DNA of 64,000 nt. Source: Veillonella parvula (GTDB lineage Bacteria > Bacillota > Negativicutes > Veillonellales > Veillonellaceae). Below are positions 36,274-44,798 of the stretch, one piece after another. Made by a program: the position numbers and the translations under genes. Location of the stretch: NCBI RefSeq assembly GCF_036456085.1, contig NZ_CP138632.1, positions 1,531,001 to 1,595,000 of the forward strand. The letters are read 5' to 3'. How positions within the stretch are numbered: position 1 is the stretch's first letter; every line of letters begins with the position of its first letter. The notes under the pieces were generated by a model that was not told the DNA's origin, did not search any database, and saw nothing but the letters and a program-made list of their open reading frames with translations.

Positions 36274-36990
36274 TTATAGCAAAAATGTAAGTCCCATTGC
36301 CACGAAGATGGCTGGCAAAAGGTTTGCAATACGTACTTTGCCAGGCCAGATGAGGTCGATACCAACGCAGAAAATCAGAATAGATCCAACGTAGGATAGG
36401 TTATCGATGGCACTAGGTGTCATCAATGGCGCTGCAATATGTGCCATAGCCGTAATGAGCCATTGCGTAATACCTACAGGAATAAAGGAGAACAGCGCCC
36501 CTTTACCCATAGAGGATACCATAACCATAACGATGATGCCGTCGAGGATGCCTTTTAAAAGTAATGTCTGATAATTTCCAGTAAGGCCATCTTGAATGGA
36601 ACCAAGTACACCCATAGCACCTACGGTAAACGTCAAAGATGCCGTGATAAAGGCGTGCGTAAACTTTGGATCACCAGCGTTGCCAGTGCGAGCTTTCACC
36701 CAGTCACCAAATACGGTAATCCAATGATTGAGGTCAATAATTTCGCCAATAACGGCACCTACAACCATGCTAATAATCATCAATAGAGGGCCCGTTGTTT
36801 GTAGAGATCCATTGACAATGACGAGCATATACTGCATGGCCCCGCTCATACCGAGGAGAAGCACGATAATACCGCTCACAATCATGAGCGTTTGCTTTAA
36901 ATTTTCTTTCATAAAGCGACCAAACGCGAGGCCACATAGGCTGCCAGCTATAATGAGGCCAATATTAATGGCCGTTCCCAAACCAATCAT
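36274..36990 (-). CDS. DUF554 family membrane protein
   Basis: 238 residues, about seven helices rich in Gly. GTAINIGLIIAGSLCGLAFG, TFTVGAMGVLGSIQDGLTG and LLKGILDGIIVMVM are the conserved DUF554 (YdfK-type) blocks. The family is a putative transporter or channel of unknown substrate. Length is usual. Confidence 0.92.
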   Translation of the reverse strand: MIGLGTAINIGLIIAGSLCGLAFGRFMKENLKQTLMIVSGIIVLLLGMSGAMQYMLVIVNGSLQTTGPLLMIISMVVGAVIGEIIDLNHWITVFGDWVKARTGNAGDPKFTHAFITASLTFTVGAMGVLGSIQDGLTGNYQTLLLKGILDGIIVMVMVSSMGKGALFSFIPVGITQWLITAMAHIAAPLMTPSAIDNLSYVGSILIFCVGIDLIWPGKVRIANLLPAIFVAMGLTFLL

Positions 36991-37194
36991 ATATTTCCCT
37001 TCTTTAATTGTGAAAGTAACACTATCAATTTACTTCAGTATAGCAATCATATCGAAATAAATCAATTTATATGGCATAAAATATATAATATGAAATTGGA
37101 TTAATTAAAGTTTTTTAGGACCATACATATAGCCTGATTAATGCTGCTATAGGTTTTCCTAATACAGTATGACTCCTTTTATAACATTATATAT

Positions 37195-37343
37195 AGCAAA
37201 AAGCCTCTATCCAATAAGGATAGAGGCTCTGTATAGTTTATAGCGTTGAGAGAGAACTAATGATAGACCCGCTTAGGAGAGAGAGAGTATATGTGTTTAT
37301 ATATAAAGCGGGCCGACATGAGATGAGTCGCTATCGCCTCATC
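37195..37343 (-). ncRNA. Candidate structured small RNA with a CU-rich loop
   Basis: A promoter-like pair TTGTTG (37373-37378) and TACACT (37350-37355), 17 bases apart, points left. The predicted RNA has a GATGAG/CTCATC hairpin, then GCCCGCTT/AAGCGGGT closing a loop that holds CTCTCTCTCTCC (anti-Shine-Dalgarno-like), and ends in a perfect terminator (AGCCTCTATCC/GGATAGAGGCT plus five T) at 37199-37229. No ORF or ribosome binding site. The terminator may alternatively belong to tag upstream. Confidence 0.5.
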
Positions 37344-37441
37344 GACTTTAGTGTACACCCAATTCCACATAACAACAAATTCAATTATGTAAACACAAGT
37401 ATGCATAAAAACTATTGTTAACTAATTTATACTTATCACCC

Positions 37442-38041
37442 TTACGCTTCATCGTCTACAGGTAACCGTACGATATCTGCTGTTTTATTAATCTCCTCAA
37501 AGCAAGGGCAGTCTTTACCGTGATCATTGATAAGGCCACTAGCTTGTAGATGCGAATAAATTGTAACAGGACCTACAAACTTAAAGCCCCTCTTCTTTAA
37601 GTCTTTACTGATCCGTGTAGATAAACCATTCTTTGTAGGAAAATGACCTTCTGGATGGTTTTCATAAATAATCGTTTTATGATTGGTAAACCCCCAAATA
37701 TAGTTACAAAACGAACCAAATTCAGATTGAATACGTTTAAAAGCAGCAGCATTACTTATCATAGCTTCAATTTTAGAGCGAGACTTAATCATGCCCTCTG
37801 TATTCATGATACGTTCGACATCGCTTTCACCATAAGCAGCCACCGTATCAATATCAAAATGATCAAAACATTCTCGAATGATGTCTCGTTTATTTAAAAC
37901 CGTAAGCCAGCTGAGGCCACATTGAAAGCTTTCGAGACAAAGATGTTCAAACTGAAGTTGATCATCATGAATTGGTCGGCCCCACTCATAATCGTGGTAT
38001 TCATGATATAAAGGCGTCGTCGGCCATTCACAAGTCGTCAT
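37442..38041 (-). CDS. tag: DNA-3-methyladenine glycosylase I
   Basis: 199 residues. Tag-family motifs: CEWPTTPLYHEYHDYEWG at the N-terminus (Cys and His zinc ligands), LESFQCGLSWLTVLNKR, EGMIKSRSKIEAMISNA, and the C-terminal NDHGKDCPC with the remaining ligands. It removes 3-methyladenine from alkylated DNA. The ATG shares a base with the stop of the upstream membrane protein (TGATG), so the two are translationally coupled, with GGAGGTG as ribosome binding site. Confidence 0.95.
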   Translation of the reverse strand: MTTCEWPTTPLYHEYHDYEWGRPIHDDQLQFEHLCLESFQCGLSWLTVLNKRDIIRECFDHFDIDTVAAYGESDVERIMNTEGMIKSRSKIEAMISNAAAFKRIQSEFGSFCNYIWGFTNHKTIIYENHPEGHFPTKNGLSTRISKDLKKRGFKFVGPVTIYSHLQASGLINDHGKDCPCFEEINKTADIVRLPVDDEA

Positions 38042-38538
38042 CACACACCTCCATGCGCCCATACGAGGACGTCATACATGAGCGCTACTACGAGGCCCAT
38101 TACGAGATGACCACCCACGTAAAATGGCACTAAATAATAAATGAATAAAAGTAAGGAATGCAAGGCTTTGCGGAGCCATACAATCGGCGTAGATGTGTCG
38201 TCACCTACCTTACTATCAAGCCAATTATGGACTGCGTAAATAGGCGTTCCTAGACGGCGAATCCAGTCTGGAACACGTACCCCAGGATTCAAACCAGGGC
38301 AATAGAAGATCACTAAGGGCAATGCCACCACATCAATGACGAGCAATAGCGTTAACATAAAAGCAAACCAATCTAATTCGCCTTCCCACGTGAAGGGTTG
38401 TGACATGAAACGGGCACCCCACAAATAGGCTTTGTATACGATATACGGTTCTAATAGCCATAATAAGGGCTTCACTACACTCATGGGACTACCTACACCA
38501 AACAAAAAATAATAAAAACTACGCATTTGCGTAGTCAT
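38041..38538 (-). CDS. Membrane protein of unknown function, coupled to tag
   Basis: 165 residues with about three to four hydrophobic segments and many aromatic residues (PMSVVKPLLWLLEPYIVYKAYLW, MLTLLLVIDVVALPLVIFY). Family not recognised. The exact start is uncertain: no clear Shine-Dalgarno before the first ATG, and an internal ATG at MSVVKPL has GTAGG upstream. Overlaps tag by one base. Confidence 0.65.
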   Translation of the reverse strand: MTTQMRSFYYFLFGVGSPMSVVKPLLWLLEPYIVYKAYLWGARFMSQPFTWEGELDWFAFMLTLLLVIDVVALPLVIFYCPGLNPGVRVPDWIRRLGTPIYAVHNWLDSKVGDDTSTPIVWLRKALHSLLLFIYYLVPFYVGGHLVMGLVVALMYDVLVWAHGGV

Positions 38539-38862
38539 TTCATATATACAACATTCCGATTATATCGACTGAATACCAAGGATACAGCGATTTTCTAGGC
38601 TAGAAAATCACTTTATACACACCATTTTTCCAGTCCTTACATACGTCGATTTTCATACTAATATTATATCAGATTTTGCACTTCTTGTGGGATTATATTT
38701 TATAAAAATTTTATCAATTTACACTATTTATAGTACTGATTAACAAAAGAAGTCACTATATAAGCCATCCCTCTTTATTTTATCATTCTAAAAAGCCCTT
38801 TATCCTTTTTAATAGATAAAGGGCTGCATATATGTATTAAGACTTTCACTAATAAAAGCAGT
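38539..38862. other. Gene-free AT-rich stretch with a terminator
   Basis: About 320 bases without an ORF. A hairpin AAAGCCCTTTATC/GATAAAGGGCT at 38791-38826 with a T run on the minus strand terminates the fragment at 38863. A GTGAAAGT motif lies at 38843-38850 (minus). Confidence 0.6.
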
Positions 38863-39138
38863 TTAGTTGTCACTAATAATAATTTTCGTCACCTTGCTGC
38901 CATTGTGCTCGAAAAATATACCTACAATATTGTCACTGTTATAGCGTAGATATCCATAGAACCATCGATTATTAAAGTCTATAAAATCAGGACGGCCATA
39001 GATGTCCATCACTTTTTTCAAGGAATCGCCAACAGCAATGCCACGGGCAGTCACGGCATCACGATTGCTGACAGTCATATACCATACGATAGGACGACTA
39101 TCTTGCATCAAAGAATGTCCTACAGGAAGTAGTAGCAT
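38863..39138 (-). pseudogene. 5'-truncated copy of the exported protein at 50625-51200
   Basis: The 91-residue ORF aligns with the C-terminal half of the protein at 50625: shared RGIAVGDS, VYGRPD (here IYGRPD), NNRWFYG and NRDA (here SNRDA). The signal peptide and the first ~110 residues are absent, and the frame opens without a good ribosome binding site. A remnant left by duplication or deletion at the edge of the accessory island. Confidence 0.7.
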
Positions 39139-39264
39139 GTAAGCAAAACACGCTCCATGTCACTTAAAAATATAGTCATTTAGTTATATAATTATACTTA
39201 ATAACATAACCTACGGATTACTACAATACCAATAAATACAGAAATGTAAGCGGGAGATACCACC

Positions 39265-40599
39265 ATGACTAAACTACCACTATTAGCGTGTACTTTCATC
39301 ATGAGCACTATATTATCACCAATAGGAGCCATCGATGTTAATATTCCTGGTGCAGATTCGAAGATTCCAAAGGATGCCTACGTAAACTACCAAACCACAA
39401 ACCCTGATATTGAAAAGGATGTAGCAAACTATGTGAAAACATTAAAGTTAACGGACAAGGCTAACGGTATTAATAAAAACGAAATTAAGTATACTAAAGC
39501 AGCCTCTATATATCGCGGTCAACATTACCATAATACGGTCATTTCCGTTCATGATCAATACAACCAAATTCGCCTTTCATTCCCCGTAGCAGGCATAAAA
39601 AGTGATTATCATATAGGACGTTACCAAAATCCAAGTCGAACCATTGAGGACTATCGAGTGTTAACCAATAATGGAAGTCTCAATTTAGAAATTGACTACG
39701 CAGATTTTAAAGACTACGACTGGCGTAACACCAAAACAGCTTATGAAAAGCTAACAGACAAAGACGTCCGTAATTTCTTGCAAGACAATGCAAAACGAAA
39801 GTCCTCAAAACAGATTTCTGATATAAAGGGTACTGTATTTTCATATCCTACTGTTACCTACAGCACTTGGGATAGCATGAAGATGCCACACTTTGAAAAC
39901 GGTAAAAAAGCAACGCTCACCATCGACACGATTAATTTTAAATTTAAGGGCTATAACATGCGTCATCCCTTATATCACGCAGGGTTTGTCTATTATGATA
40001 ACAACCCCGTTCTGAACAAGGTTCCTACAGATAAATTATTGGCTAATTATGTGCTTCCCTCTGTACAAAACCTAAATGAATTAAATCAATATTCACGCAT
40101 AGAAAGCTTAAACGGTGTACAATACCGCGTACCAAAAGACGCCATATACGAAGGTGAAAGTAAGGGCTCTGAACACCAAGATATTAGATACTACAAAAAA
40201 GGAGATATAACATTCTTTGTTTCTACTGACAATGTTCCTAGAAACCCATATGCGCACGAACTTGTTATAAACGGTCATTACAATTTTAAAACTGATTTAA
40301 ATACGTTCTGGGATATTTACCGTTACCATCCATCAGCATCAGACTATATCAATTACTCAGTTGTATGGAACAATAACATCCCTGGTCTATCCATACACAG
40401 CTATGAACCTAATAAGGATGATCACATCCTAACCTTTAACTCCTATGATGGGACCTATAGCTTTACCTATATCATCTTTTATCCAAGTTTTTTACATGCT
40501 AAAGAGGTTCAAAAATTACGAAATATGATTGAGTTCTTTGACTCTACCAATAATCCTAGTTTTAAAATGCAAGAACACGTTCTATTTCCAGAAGCATAG
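39265..40599 (+). CDS. Exported protein, divergent member of the IPGAD paralog family
   Basis: 444 residues with a Sec signal peptide (MTKLPLLACTFIMSTILSPI). The mature start IDVNIPGADSKIPKDAYVNY parallels PGADASIPANAYENYR in the paralogs at 41802 and 51236. Later shared blocks are LANYVLPSVQNLNELNQY, the YRVPKDA strand, and VVWNNNIPGLSIHSYEPN. Family unknown. Probably a periplasmic or surface protein. Encoded on the opposite strand from its two paralogs. GGGAGATACCACC precedes the ATG. Confidence 0.75.
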   Translation: MTKLPLLACTFIMSTILSPIGAIDVNIPGADSKIPKDAYVNYQTTNPDIEKDVANYVKTLKLTDKANGINKNEIKYTKAASIYRGQHYHNTVISVHDQYNQIRLSFPVAGIKSDYHIGRYQNPSRTIEDYRVLTNNGSLNLEIDYADFKDYDWRNTKTAYEKLTDKDVRNFLQDNAKRKSSKQISDIKGTVFSYPTVTYSTWDSMKMPHFENGKKATLTIDTINFKFKGYNMRHPLYHAGFVYYDNNPVLNKVPTDKLLANYVLPSVQNLNELNQYSRIESLNGVQYRVPKDAIYEGESKGSEHQDIRYYKKGDITFFVSTDNVPRNPYAHELVINGHYNFKTDLNTFWDIYRYHPSASDYINYSVVWNNNIPGLSIHSYEPNKDDHILTFNSYDGTYSFTYIIFYPSFLHAKEVQKLRNMIEFFDSTNNPSFKMQEHVLFPEA

Positions 40600-40635
40600 A
40601 CGATTTATATCAACACCATTATAAAATAGCTTTCA

Positions 40636-40712
40636 TAAGCATTATATTATACAAATATATAAATTAACTAACAAAAGTCGAGCAACTAAACGATAGAAGC
40701 TCGACTTTTTTA
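40636..40712 (+). terminator. Terminator within a relic of the cassette flank
   Basis: AAAAGTCGAGC/GCTCGACTTTTTT forms a plus-strand terminator at 40673-40711. The preceding 40 bases (AAGCATTATATTATACAAAT and on) closely match the flank found beside the toxin promoters of the type I modules, so this is a partial copy of that flank without the toxin. Confidence 0.7.
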
Positions 40713-40804
40713 GTACTAGAAAACTAAAATATACTTAGTTAAGATGCAGCATTCACGGTATCCCAAAGAATTGTATGTATGTCTTCATTTGTTATGTGGA
40801 CAGA

Positions 40805-41341
40805 CTAGTCCTCTATGGCGTCAACTACTTCGCCAATGTACATATAATGTGGTTCCCAACGATCATGCCCAGCTTGTGTATATACAGCAGGATTAGATGC
40901 GTAATAATCTTTTACCTTTTCTGCCAAATAGGCTTCATCGAATTGGTGTTCATATAGCTTTTTACATACAAAAGTTAACTCTGCTTCTTTGAAAGTTACC
41001 CCATCGCCTGCCACAACTGGTGTTAGGCCAGAATTTGCCACCTTATTTTCGTCGCGGCCAGAATGAGAACCTAAATAACCAAGAGCCTTGTGATAGCTTT
41101 CAGGGAAGAAACTAACTGTAAAAGTATCATATTTAGCCATAAACTCTTGAGTGTAACGCGCTGGATGGATGTACACCGTCACAGTGGATATATCGCCACC
41201 ATTAGGGCCCCATATGTTGCCCATACTGCCCCAACTAACCGTACATGTATTAAAATCATCAAGCGTTCCAGCCGTAACAAGAGCCCAACGATTCTCAAAC
41301 ATAGTAAAAGCTTTATAATCCTTTGTTTCAAATGGTTTCAT
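40805..41341 (-). CDS. Flavin reductase-like / flavoredoxin-type FMN protein
   Basis: 178 residues. NRWALVTAGTLDDFNTCTVSWGSMG, the TVYIHPARYTQEFM motif and FTVSFFPESYHKALGYLGSHSGRDENK are typical of the FMN-binding split-barrel flavin reductase family. No added redox domain. Possibly an electron carrier or flavin reductase of unknown partner. GGAGG upstream. It lies beside the type I module A, which is read away from it. Confidence 0.85.
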   Translation of the reverse strand: MKPFETKDYKAFTMFENRWALVTAGTLDDFNTCTVSWGSMGNIWGPNGGDISTVTVYIHPARYTQEFMAKYDTFTVSFFPESYHKALGYLGSHSGRDENKVANSGLTPVVAGDGVTFKEAELTFVCKKLYEHQFDEAYLAEKVKDYYASNPAVYTQAGHDRWEPHYMYIGEVVDAIED

Positions 41342-41364
41342 AAGAACCTCCAGTTTATCTCAAT

Positions 41365-41393
41365 TTGACGATATAAATCTTTATCCCTATAAT
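41365..41393 (+). promoter_or_regulatory. Promoter of antisense RNA, module A
   Basis: TTGACG at 41365-41370 and TATAAT at 41388-41393 with a 17-base spacer, near consensus. It drives transcription toward the toxin 3' end. Confidence 0.8.
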
Positions 41394-41399
41394 ATAGGT

Positions 41400-41515
41400 A
41401 GATAGTCAGACGAGTAGTGCCGTCAGGCTCATCTCTGAAAACAAAAAAGCTTGAGAAATGGCCTTTCAGTTATCGAATCATCTAAGATAACGAAGGGCTA
41501 TTTGTCTTTTGTGAG
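41400..41515 (+). ncRNA. Antisense antitoxin RNA, module A
   Basis: Predicted from the promoter at 41365-41393. It begins with GATAGTCAGACGAG, contains a hairpin, and ends in the shared hairpin GCCTTTCAGTTATC/GATAACGAAGGGC before TATTTGTCTTTT. It overlaps the 3' part of the toxin mRNA. 3' end approximate. Confidence 0.6.
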
Positions 41516-41599
41516 ACAAATAAGCGCTATTAAAGCTCCAAAAGCAATAACCACAGTTATCACCTGTAATAAGAGCATGATTATTTCATAATCACTCAT
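41498..41599 (-). CDS. 33-residue hydrophobic type I toxin, module A
   Basis: Reads MSDYEIIMLLLQVITVVIAF then a second hydrophobic run and LICLTKDK. A short acidic N-terminus, one membrane helix and a charged Lys/Asp tail match the holin-like/TxpA-type toxin pattern (often annotated putative holin-like toxin). GGGAGGG lies about nine bases upstream. Promoter on the minus strand: TTGTAT (41684-41689), 17 bases, TATAAT (41661-41666). Three further copies are at 43344, 52749 and 56685. Confidence 0.75.
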   Translation of the reverse strand: MSDYEIIMLLLQVITVVIAFGALIALICLTKDK

Positions 41600-41801
41600 A
41601 GGCTTATCCCTCCCTTCGATGACGAAGAGAGGCCCAACCTCGTCTAACTATCCTATGCTTATTATATAGCGAACTAATATGCGATACAATAAGCCTTATA
41701 TTATACAAATATATGAATACAGTAATAAAAGCCGAGCTAATTCTATGAATTAAAAGCTGGCGGTAATCGCTTACACCATAAAAACTTTAAAACTACATTT
41801 C

Positions 41802-43061
41802 TTATTGAGTTAATATATTAATCCATTCCATATACCACGGTATAAATACTGGGCTCTCTTCAAGTTTCTCCTTATAAGACCCTTCTTCTCGCCATTGTGA
41901 CTCTTTTCGTAATCTTGCCGCATCATCAAAGCCCACATATTCGATCATATCTCTCAGTTGTTTATGTGTATAAGATGTTTTACTTTCATCATAATTAATA
42001 CGATAACTGTAAACGTATACAGAATCTCTCACAACATGACGAAGATAGGATTCACTATTAGGCTTATAGGAATCAACTAAAGAGCCTGCAATCCCATTGT
42101 TCCATACTACTGCATACTGTGTAGGTGTGTCTAAATCATTATATTTATGTAAAAAATATAATGTTGGGATCTTAATAATCGTTACATCTGGCTTTTCTTT
42201 CTTGATTAAGCTATGTATTACCCGCATTTTAAATCCTGTATCCTCATAGGTTCTTACATCATATGTCTCGTCTTCCACAGTTTCACTGATGAGCTTAGCC
42301 GTTTTAGGAATACGATAGTTAAAATTACCCCAATGCTCAACATTAGTATAAGCATCTAATCCAGATAATGATTCGATAGATGGAATAATATAATTACTCA
42401 TCACCACTTCAGGCGCTTTATCTTGATATGGATCCTCTGTATTTACCCAACCGCCATAGGTAATGCCATAAGATGTATTTGTATCATTTGGTGTAAATTC
42501 CGTATACATTACATGGGCATTATTTGACATGAGCTTCCAAGATGTGTTCCGTAATCCTGGATACATATATTTTCCTTTACTTTCAGAATATTTATTAAGC
42601 TCTTTAGCATACGGTGGACCGACAACTAAAAACGCACTAAGGCTTCGAACAGCAAACAAGGGCCCTTGTTTTCCGGATGGAGACTCTACAACATCACCGC
42701 GTAAGCTAACATTTGGTACGGATAATCTGATATTCTTATCCCCTTCATGAAGCAACACAACTGTAGACTGCGAATAATCTGCAAGCTCCGAAGCCTTAAC
42801 AAAACCAGACCGTTCTCGATATAACTTATCCAATTTAGATGCGGGATTTACAGACTTCGATTCTACAAATTGAATATATGACTCTACCTCTTGCTCCGCC
42901 ACCTTATTAATATGTCGATAATTTTCATACGCATTAGCAGGAATACTCGCATCCGCCCCAGGCACAGGTGGTTGCCCGGCTGGCACTTCGATCTGTACAG
43001 CACTTACATTTATGGTGAAAGCAGTTGCTAGTGCCATCATAATTACACTTTTACGTAACAT
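41802..43061 (-). CDS. Exported protein, IPGAD paralog family
   Basis: 419 residues. Signal peptide MLRKSVIMMALATAFTINVS, then IEVPAGQPPVPGADASIP. It is clearly paralogous to the gene at 51236: the two share the signal region, MSNYIIPSI/MSNYVIPSI, FNYRIPK/FTYRIPK, VWNNG, HKQLRDMIEY/HIQLRNTVEY. Function unknown; a periplasmic or surface-exposed role is inferred from export. The start MLRKSVI has GAGAGGG upstream. The upstream palindromic element at 43091-43160 is shared with 51236 and 54131. Confidence 0.8.
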   Translation of the reverse strand: MLRKSVIMMALATAFTINVSAVQIEVPAGQPPVPGADASIPANAYENYRHINKVAEQEVESYIQFVESKSVNPASKLDKLYRERSGFVKASELADYSQSTVVLLHEGDKNIRLSVPNVSLRGDVVESPSGKQGPLFAVRSLSAFLVVGPPYAKELNKYSESKGKYMYPGLRNTSWKLMSNNAHVMYTEFTPNDTNTSYGITYGGWVNTEDPYQDKAPEVVMSNYIIPSIESLSGLDAYTNVEHWGNFNYRIPKTAKLISETVEDETYDVRTYEDTGFKMRVIHSLIKKEKPDVTIIKIPTLYFLHKYNDLDTPTQYAVVWNNGIAGSLVDSYKPNSESYLRHVVRDSVYVYSYRINYDESKTSYTHKQLRDMIEYVGFDDAARLRKESQWREEGSYKEKLEESPVFIPWYMEWINILTQ

Positions 43062-43090
43062 AGTACCCTCTCTCAATTTTTATAAAATAA

Positions 43091-43160
43091 ATAAGCACAA
43101 CCTTGTTAACATAAGTATACTATGCAGATAAGGCTGTGCCTATGATTAATAATTTTATAA
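43091..43160 (-). promoter_or_regulatory. Conserved palindromic upstream element, copy 1
   Basis: GCACAACCTTG and TAAGGCTGTGC flank CATAAGTATACTATG, so an outer inverted repeat surrounds an inner one that contains a TATACT -10 on the minus strand. Followed by a conserved TATGATTAATAATTTTATA. Nearly the same sequence occurs at 52492 and 54743, each time just before an exported-protein gene. Confidence 0.65.
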
Positions 43161-43210
43161 TTTAATATATAGGATTTACCTATATTAATATTTATAAGGT
43201 TCATCTCAAT

Positions 43211-43239
43211 TTGACGATATAAAATAACCTTACTATAAT
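43211..43239 (+). promoter_or_regulatory. Promoter of antisense RNA, module B
   Basis: TTGACG, 17 bases, TATAAT, as in module A. Confidence 0.78.
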
Positions 43240-43245
43240 ATAGAT

Positions 43246-43360
43246 AGATAGTCAGACGAGTAGTGCCGTCAGGCTCATCTCTAAATCAGTAAAACATTAG
43301 GAAATGGCCTTTCAGTTATCTAGTTACACTAGGCAACGGAGGGCTATTTGTCTTTTGTAA
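43246..43360 (+). ncRNA. Antisense antitoxin RNA, module B
   Basis: Predicted transcript from the promoter at 43211, beginning GATAGTCAGACGAG and ending in the hairpin around 43310-43345 that is shared with the toxin 3' end. 3' end approximate. Confidence 0.55.
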
Positions 43361-43445
43361 GACAAATAAGTGCTATTAAAGCTCCAAAAGCAATGACAAT
43401 AGCCAGTACTTGTAACAGGAGCATGATTATTTCATAATCGCTCAT
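43344..43445 (-). CDS. 33-residue hydrophobic type I toxin, module B
   Basis: MSDYEIIMLLLQVLAIVIAF and the same tail as module A (LICLTKDK); three residues differ. Promoter TTGTAT (43530-43535)/TATAAT (43507-43512) with 17-base spacing. The module sits between an exported-protein gene and the CRISPR array. Confidence 0.75.
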   Translation of the reverse strand: MSDYEIIMLLLQVLAIVIAFGALIALICLTKDK

Positions 43446-43572
43446 AGACTTATCCCTCCCTTCAAAAACGAAGAGAGGCCCAACCTCGTCTAACTATCCT
43501 AAAACTATTATAGAGCGAACTAATATACGATACAATAAGCATCATATTATATAAATATATAAATTAACAAAT

Positions 43573-43610
43573 AAAGCCGAGCTACTAAAACAAGGTAGCT
43601 CGGCTTTTTA
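43573..43610. terminator. GCCGAGCTA terminator hairpin, left flank of CRISPR-Cas
   Basis: AAAGCCGAGCTAC and GTAGCTCGGCTTTTT. It lies 18 bases past the array end in the direction of array transcription and separates it from toxin module B. A near-identical hairpin at 50563-50603 flanks the other side of the CRISPR-Cas locus. Confidence 0.8.
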
Positions 43611-43627
43611 TGTCGTTTCACAAATTT

Positions 43628-44059
43628 ATAATCTACTAAATTCTAATTACATTACTCTCAAACCAAATCTTTAAAGAAGGATCTAATTTGCTCGTTTTAG
43701 AGATTTACAGAATTACACTACTCTCAAACTTGTTTAAGCACTTAGACTTACAACATCTTGTTTTAGAGGTTTACAGAATTACACTACTCTCAAACGATCG
43801 AAACAATAACGGTATTCCTGATAAAGTTTTAGAGATTTACAGAATTACACTACTCTCAAACGATCAAATTGATTCTATTATTGGTGTATTAGTTTTAGAA
43901 GTTTACAGAATTACACTTTTCTCAAACAACATATAGTCTTTTAAGCGTGCTTCGTAAGTTTTAGAAGTTTACAGAATTACACTACTCTCAAACAAGGGCA
44001 TCTCTGATTTGCGTAATATGTCCGTTTTAGAAGTTTACAGAATTACACTACTCTCAAAC
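43628..44059 (-). CRISPR. Type II-A CRISPR array: 6 full repeats, 1 degenerate terminal repeat, 6 spacers
   Basis: 36-bp repeats begin at 43694, 43760, 43826, 43892, 43958 and 44024, with a degenerate copy at 43628-43663. All six spacers are exactly 30 bp. On the minus strand the repeat starts GTTTGAGAGTAGTGTAATTC. Repeats vary at positions 9-10 (AGA, AGG, AAG on the plus strand) and one has CTTTTCTC. The degenerate copy at the far end from csn2 marks the trailer, so the array is read on the minus strand, same as the cas genes. This agrees with the plus-strand tracrRNA. Confidence 0.97.
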
Positions 44060-44123
44060 CCCAAATTAAATTTGAGGCTCAAGAGTAACTCGGGCTACCA
44101 CCAGGTGTAATTCTGCATGCTCT

Positions 44124-44798
44124 TTAAATAACACAGAAATCATTATCTAAAATATACCCATTTATAAGGCTTTTATCAAGATTTTCTTTATTAAGAGATC
44201 CAGTTGTTAGACAAACTAACCGTAATTGTCGACTCAACATATTTTGATAAAATGTATTAAGTTCTTCATCATTTAATACTAGATCTAAATTTACAACAAT
44301 ATATAACATAGGAGATAATAGTGTGTCTACCACTTCTATATAGGACATTAGATCCATAATATCGCCTTTACGATTAAACTCAAAATTAAAACTCCCTAAT
44401 TTAATTAGTTCTGCAGTCCCGATTTCGAGTTTATGTTGAATCGATAAAGGATATCCAAACTCTAAAGAATAATAAAAAGAATGTAGTCGATTAACAATAT
44501 CGGCTACCTCTTCTGTCATCAATAAAGCTTCTTTAGATAGCTGGTTTTGTAATTTAGTTAATAAAGTTTTACTATTTACATCCACATATAACGGATTCAG
44601 TATTATATGACTATATTTATCTATACTAAAAGCTTTATCCTTGTCATTTAAGATCCACGGCCCTTCACCACCATTACACTGTATATCAAGCTCTGTAACC
44701 ATACGTCGAAATACTTTACAATCTTCAAAGGATATCACCGTTACCTTATCATGGGATATTTCAAACTCCAATATAGAATCTTGATATAGTAATTTCAT
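44124..44798 (-). CDS. csn2: Csn2, type II-A spacer-acquisition protein
   Basis: 224 residues. The fold pattern (LEFEISHDKVTVISFEDCKVFRRMV, then a helical middle and YIVVNLDLVLNDEELNTFYQ, ending NGYILDNDFCVI) corresponds to Csn2, the toroidal DNA-end-binding ATPase-like protein needed for adaptation in type II-A. It overlaps cas2 by four bases (ATGA). Its presence makes the locus II-A rather than II-C. Confidence 0.88.
   Translation of the reverse strand: MKLLYQDSILEFEISHDKVTVISFEDCKVFRRMVTELDIQCNGGEGPWILNDKDKAFSIDKYSHIILNPLYVDVNSKTLLTKLQNQLSKEALLMTEEVADIVNRLHSFYYSLEFGYPLSIQHKLEIGTAELIKLGSFNFEFNRKGDIMDLMSYIEVVDTLLSPMLYIVVNLDLVLNDEELNTFYQNMLSRQLRLVCLTTGSLNKENLDKSLINGYILDNDFCVI

Noticed and set aside
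41400-41600. True direct repeats on the DNA as in pAD1 par for modules A-D
   Set aside because: The similar GATAGTYAGACGAG sequences are at the 5' ends of opposed RNAs, so on the DNA they are inverted, not direct; the modules resemble TxpA/RatA-type loci more than Fst par.
43688-43936. 82-codon plus-strand ORF across the CRISPR array with a repeating protein pattern
   Set aside because: Repeat plus spacer is 66 bp, a multiple of three, so an ORF with periodic residues arises by chance. No ribosome binding site.
43628-44059. Array transcription on the plus strand, based on repeats starting GTTTTAGA on that strand
   Set aside because: The degenerate terminal repeat is at the low-coordinate end, the tracrRNA anti-repeat fits the minus-strand repeat, and the leader side then abuts csn2 as usual.
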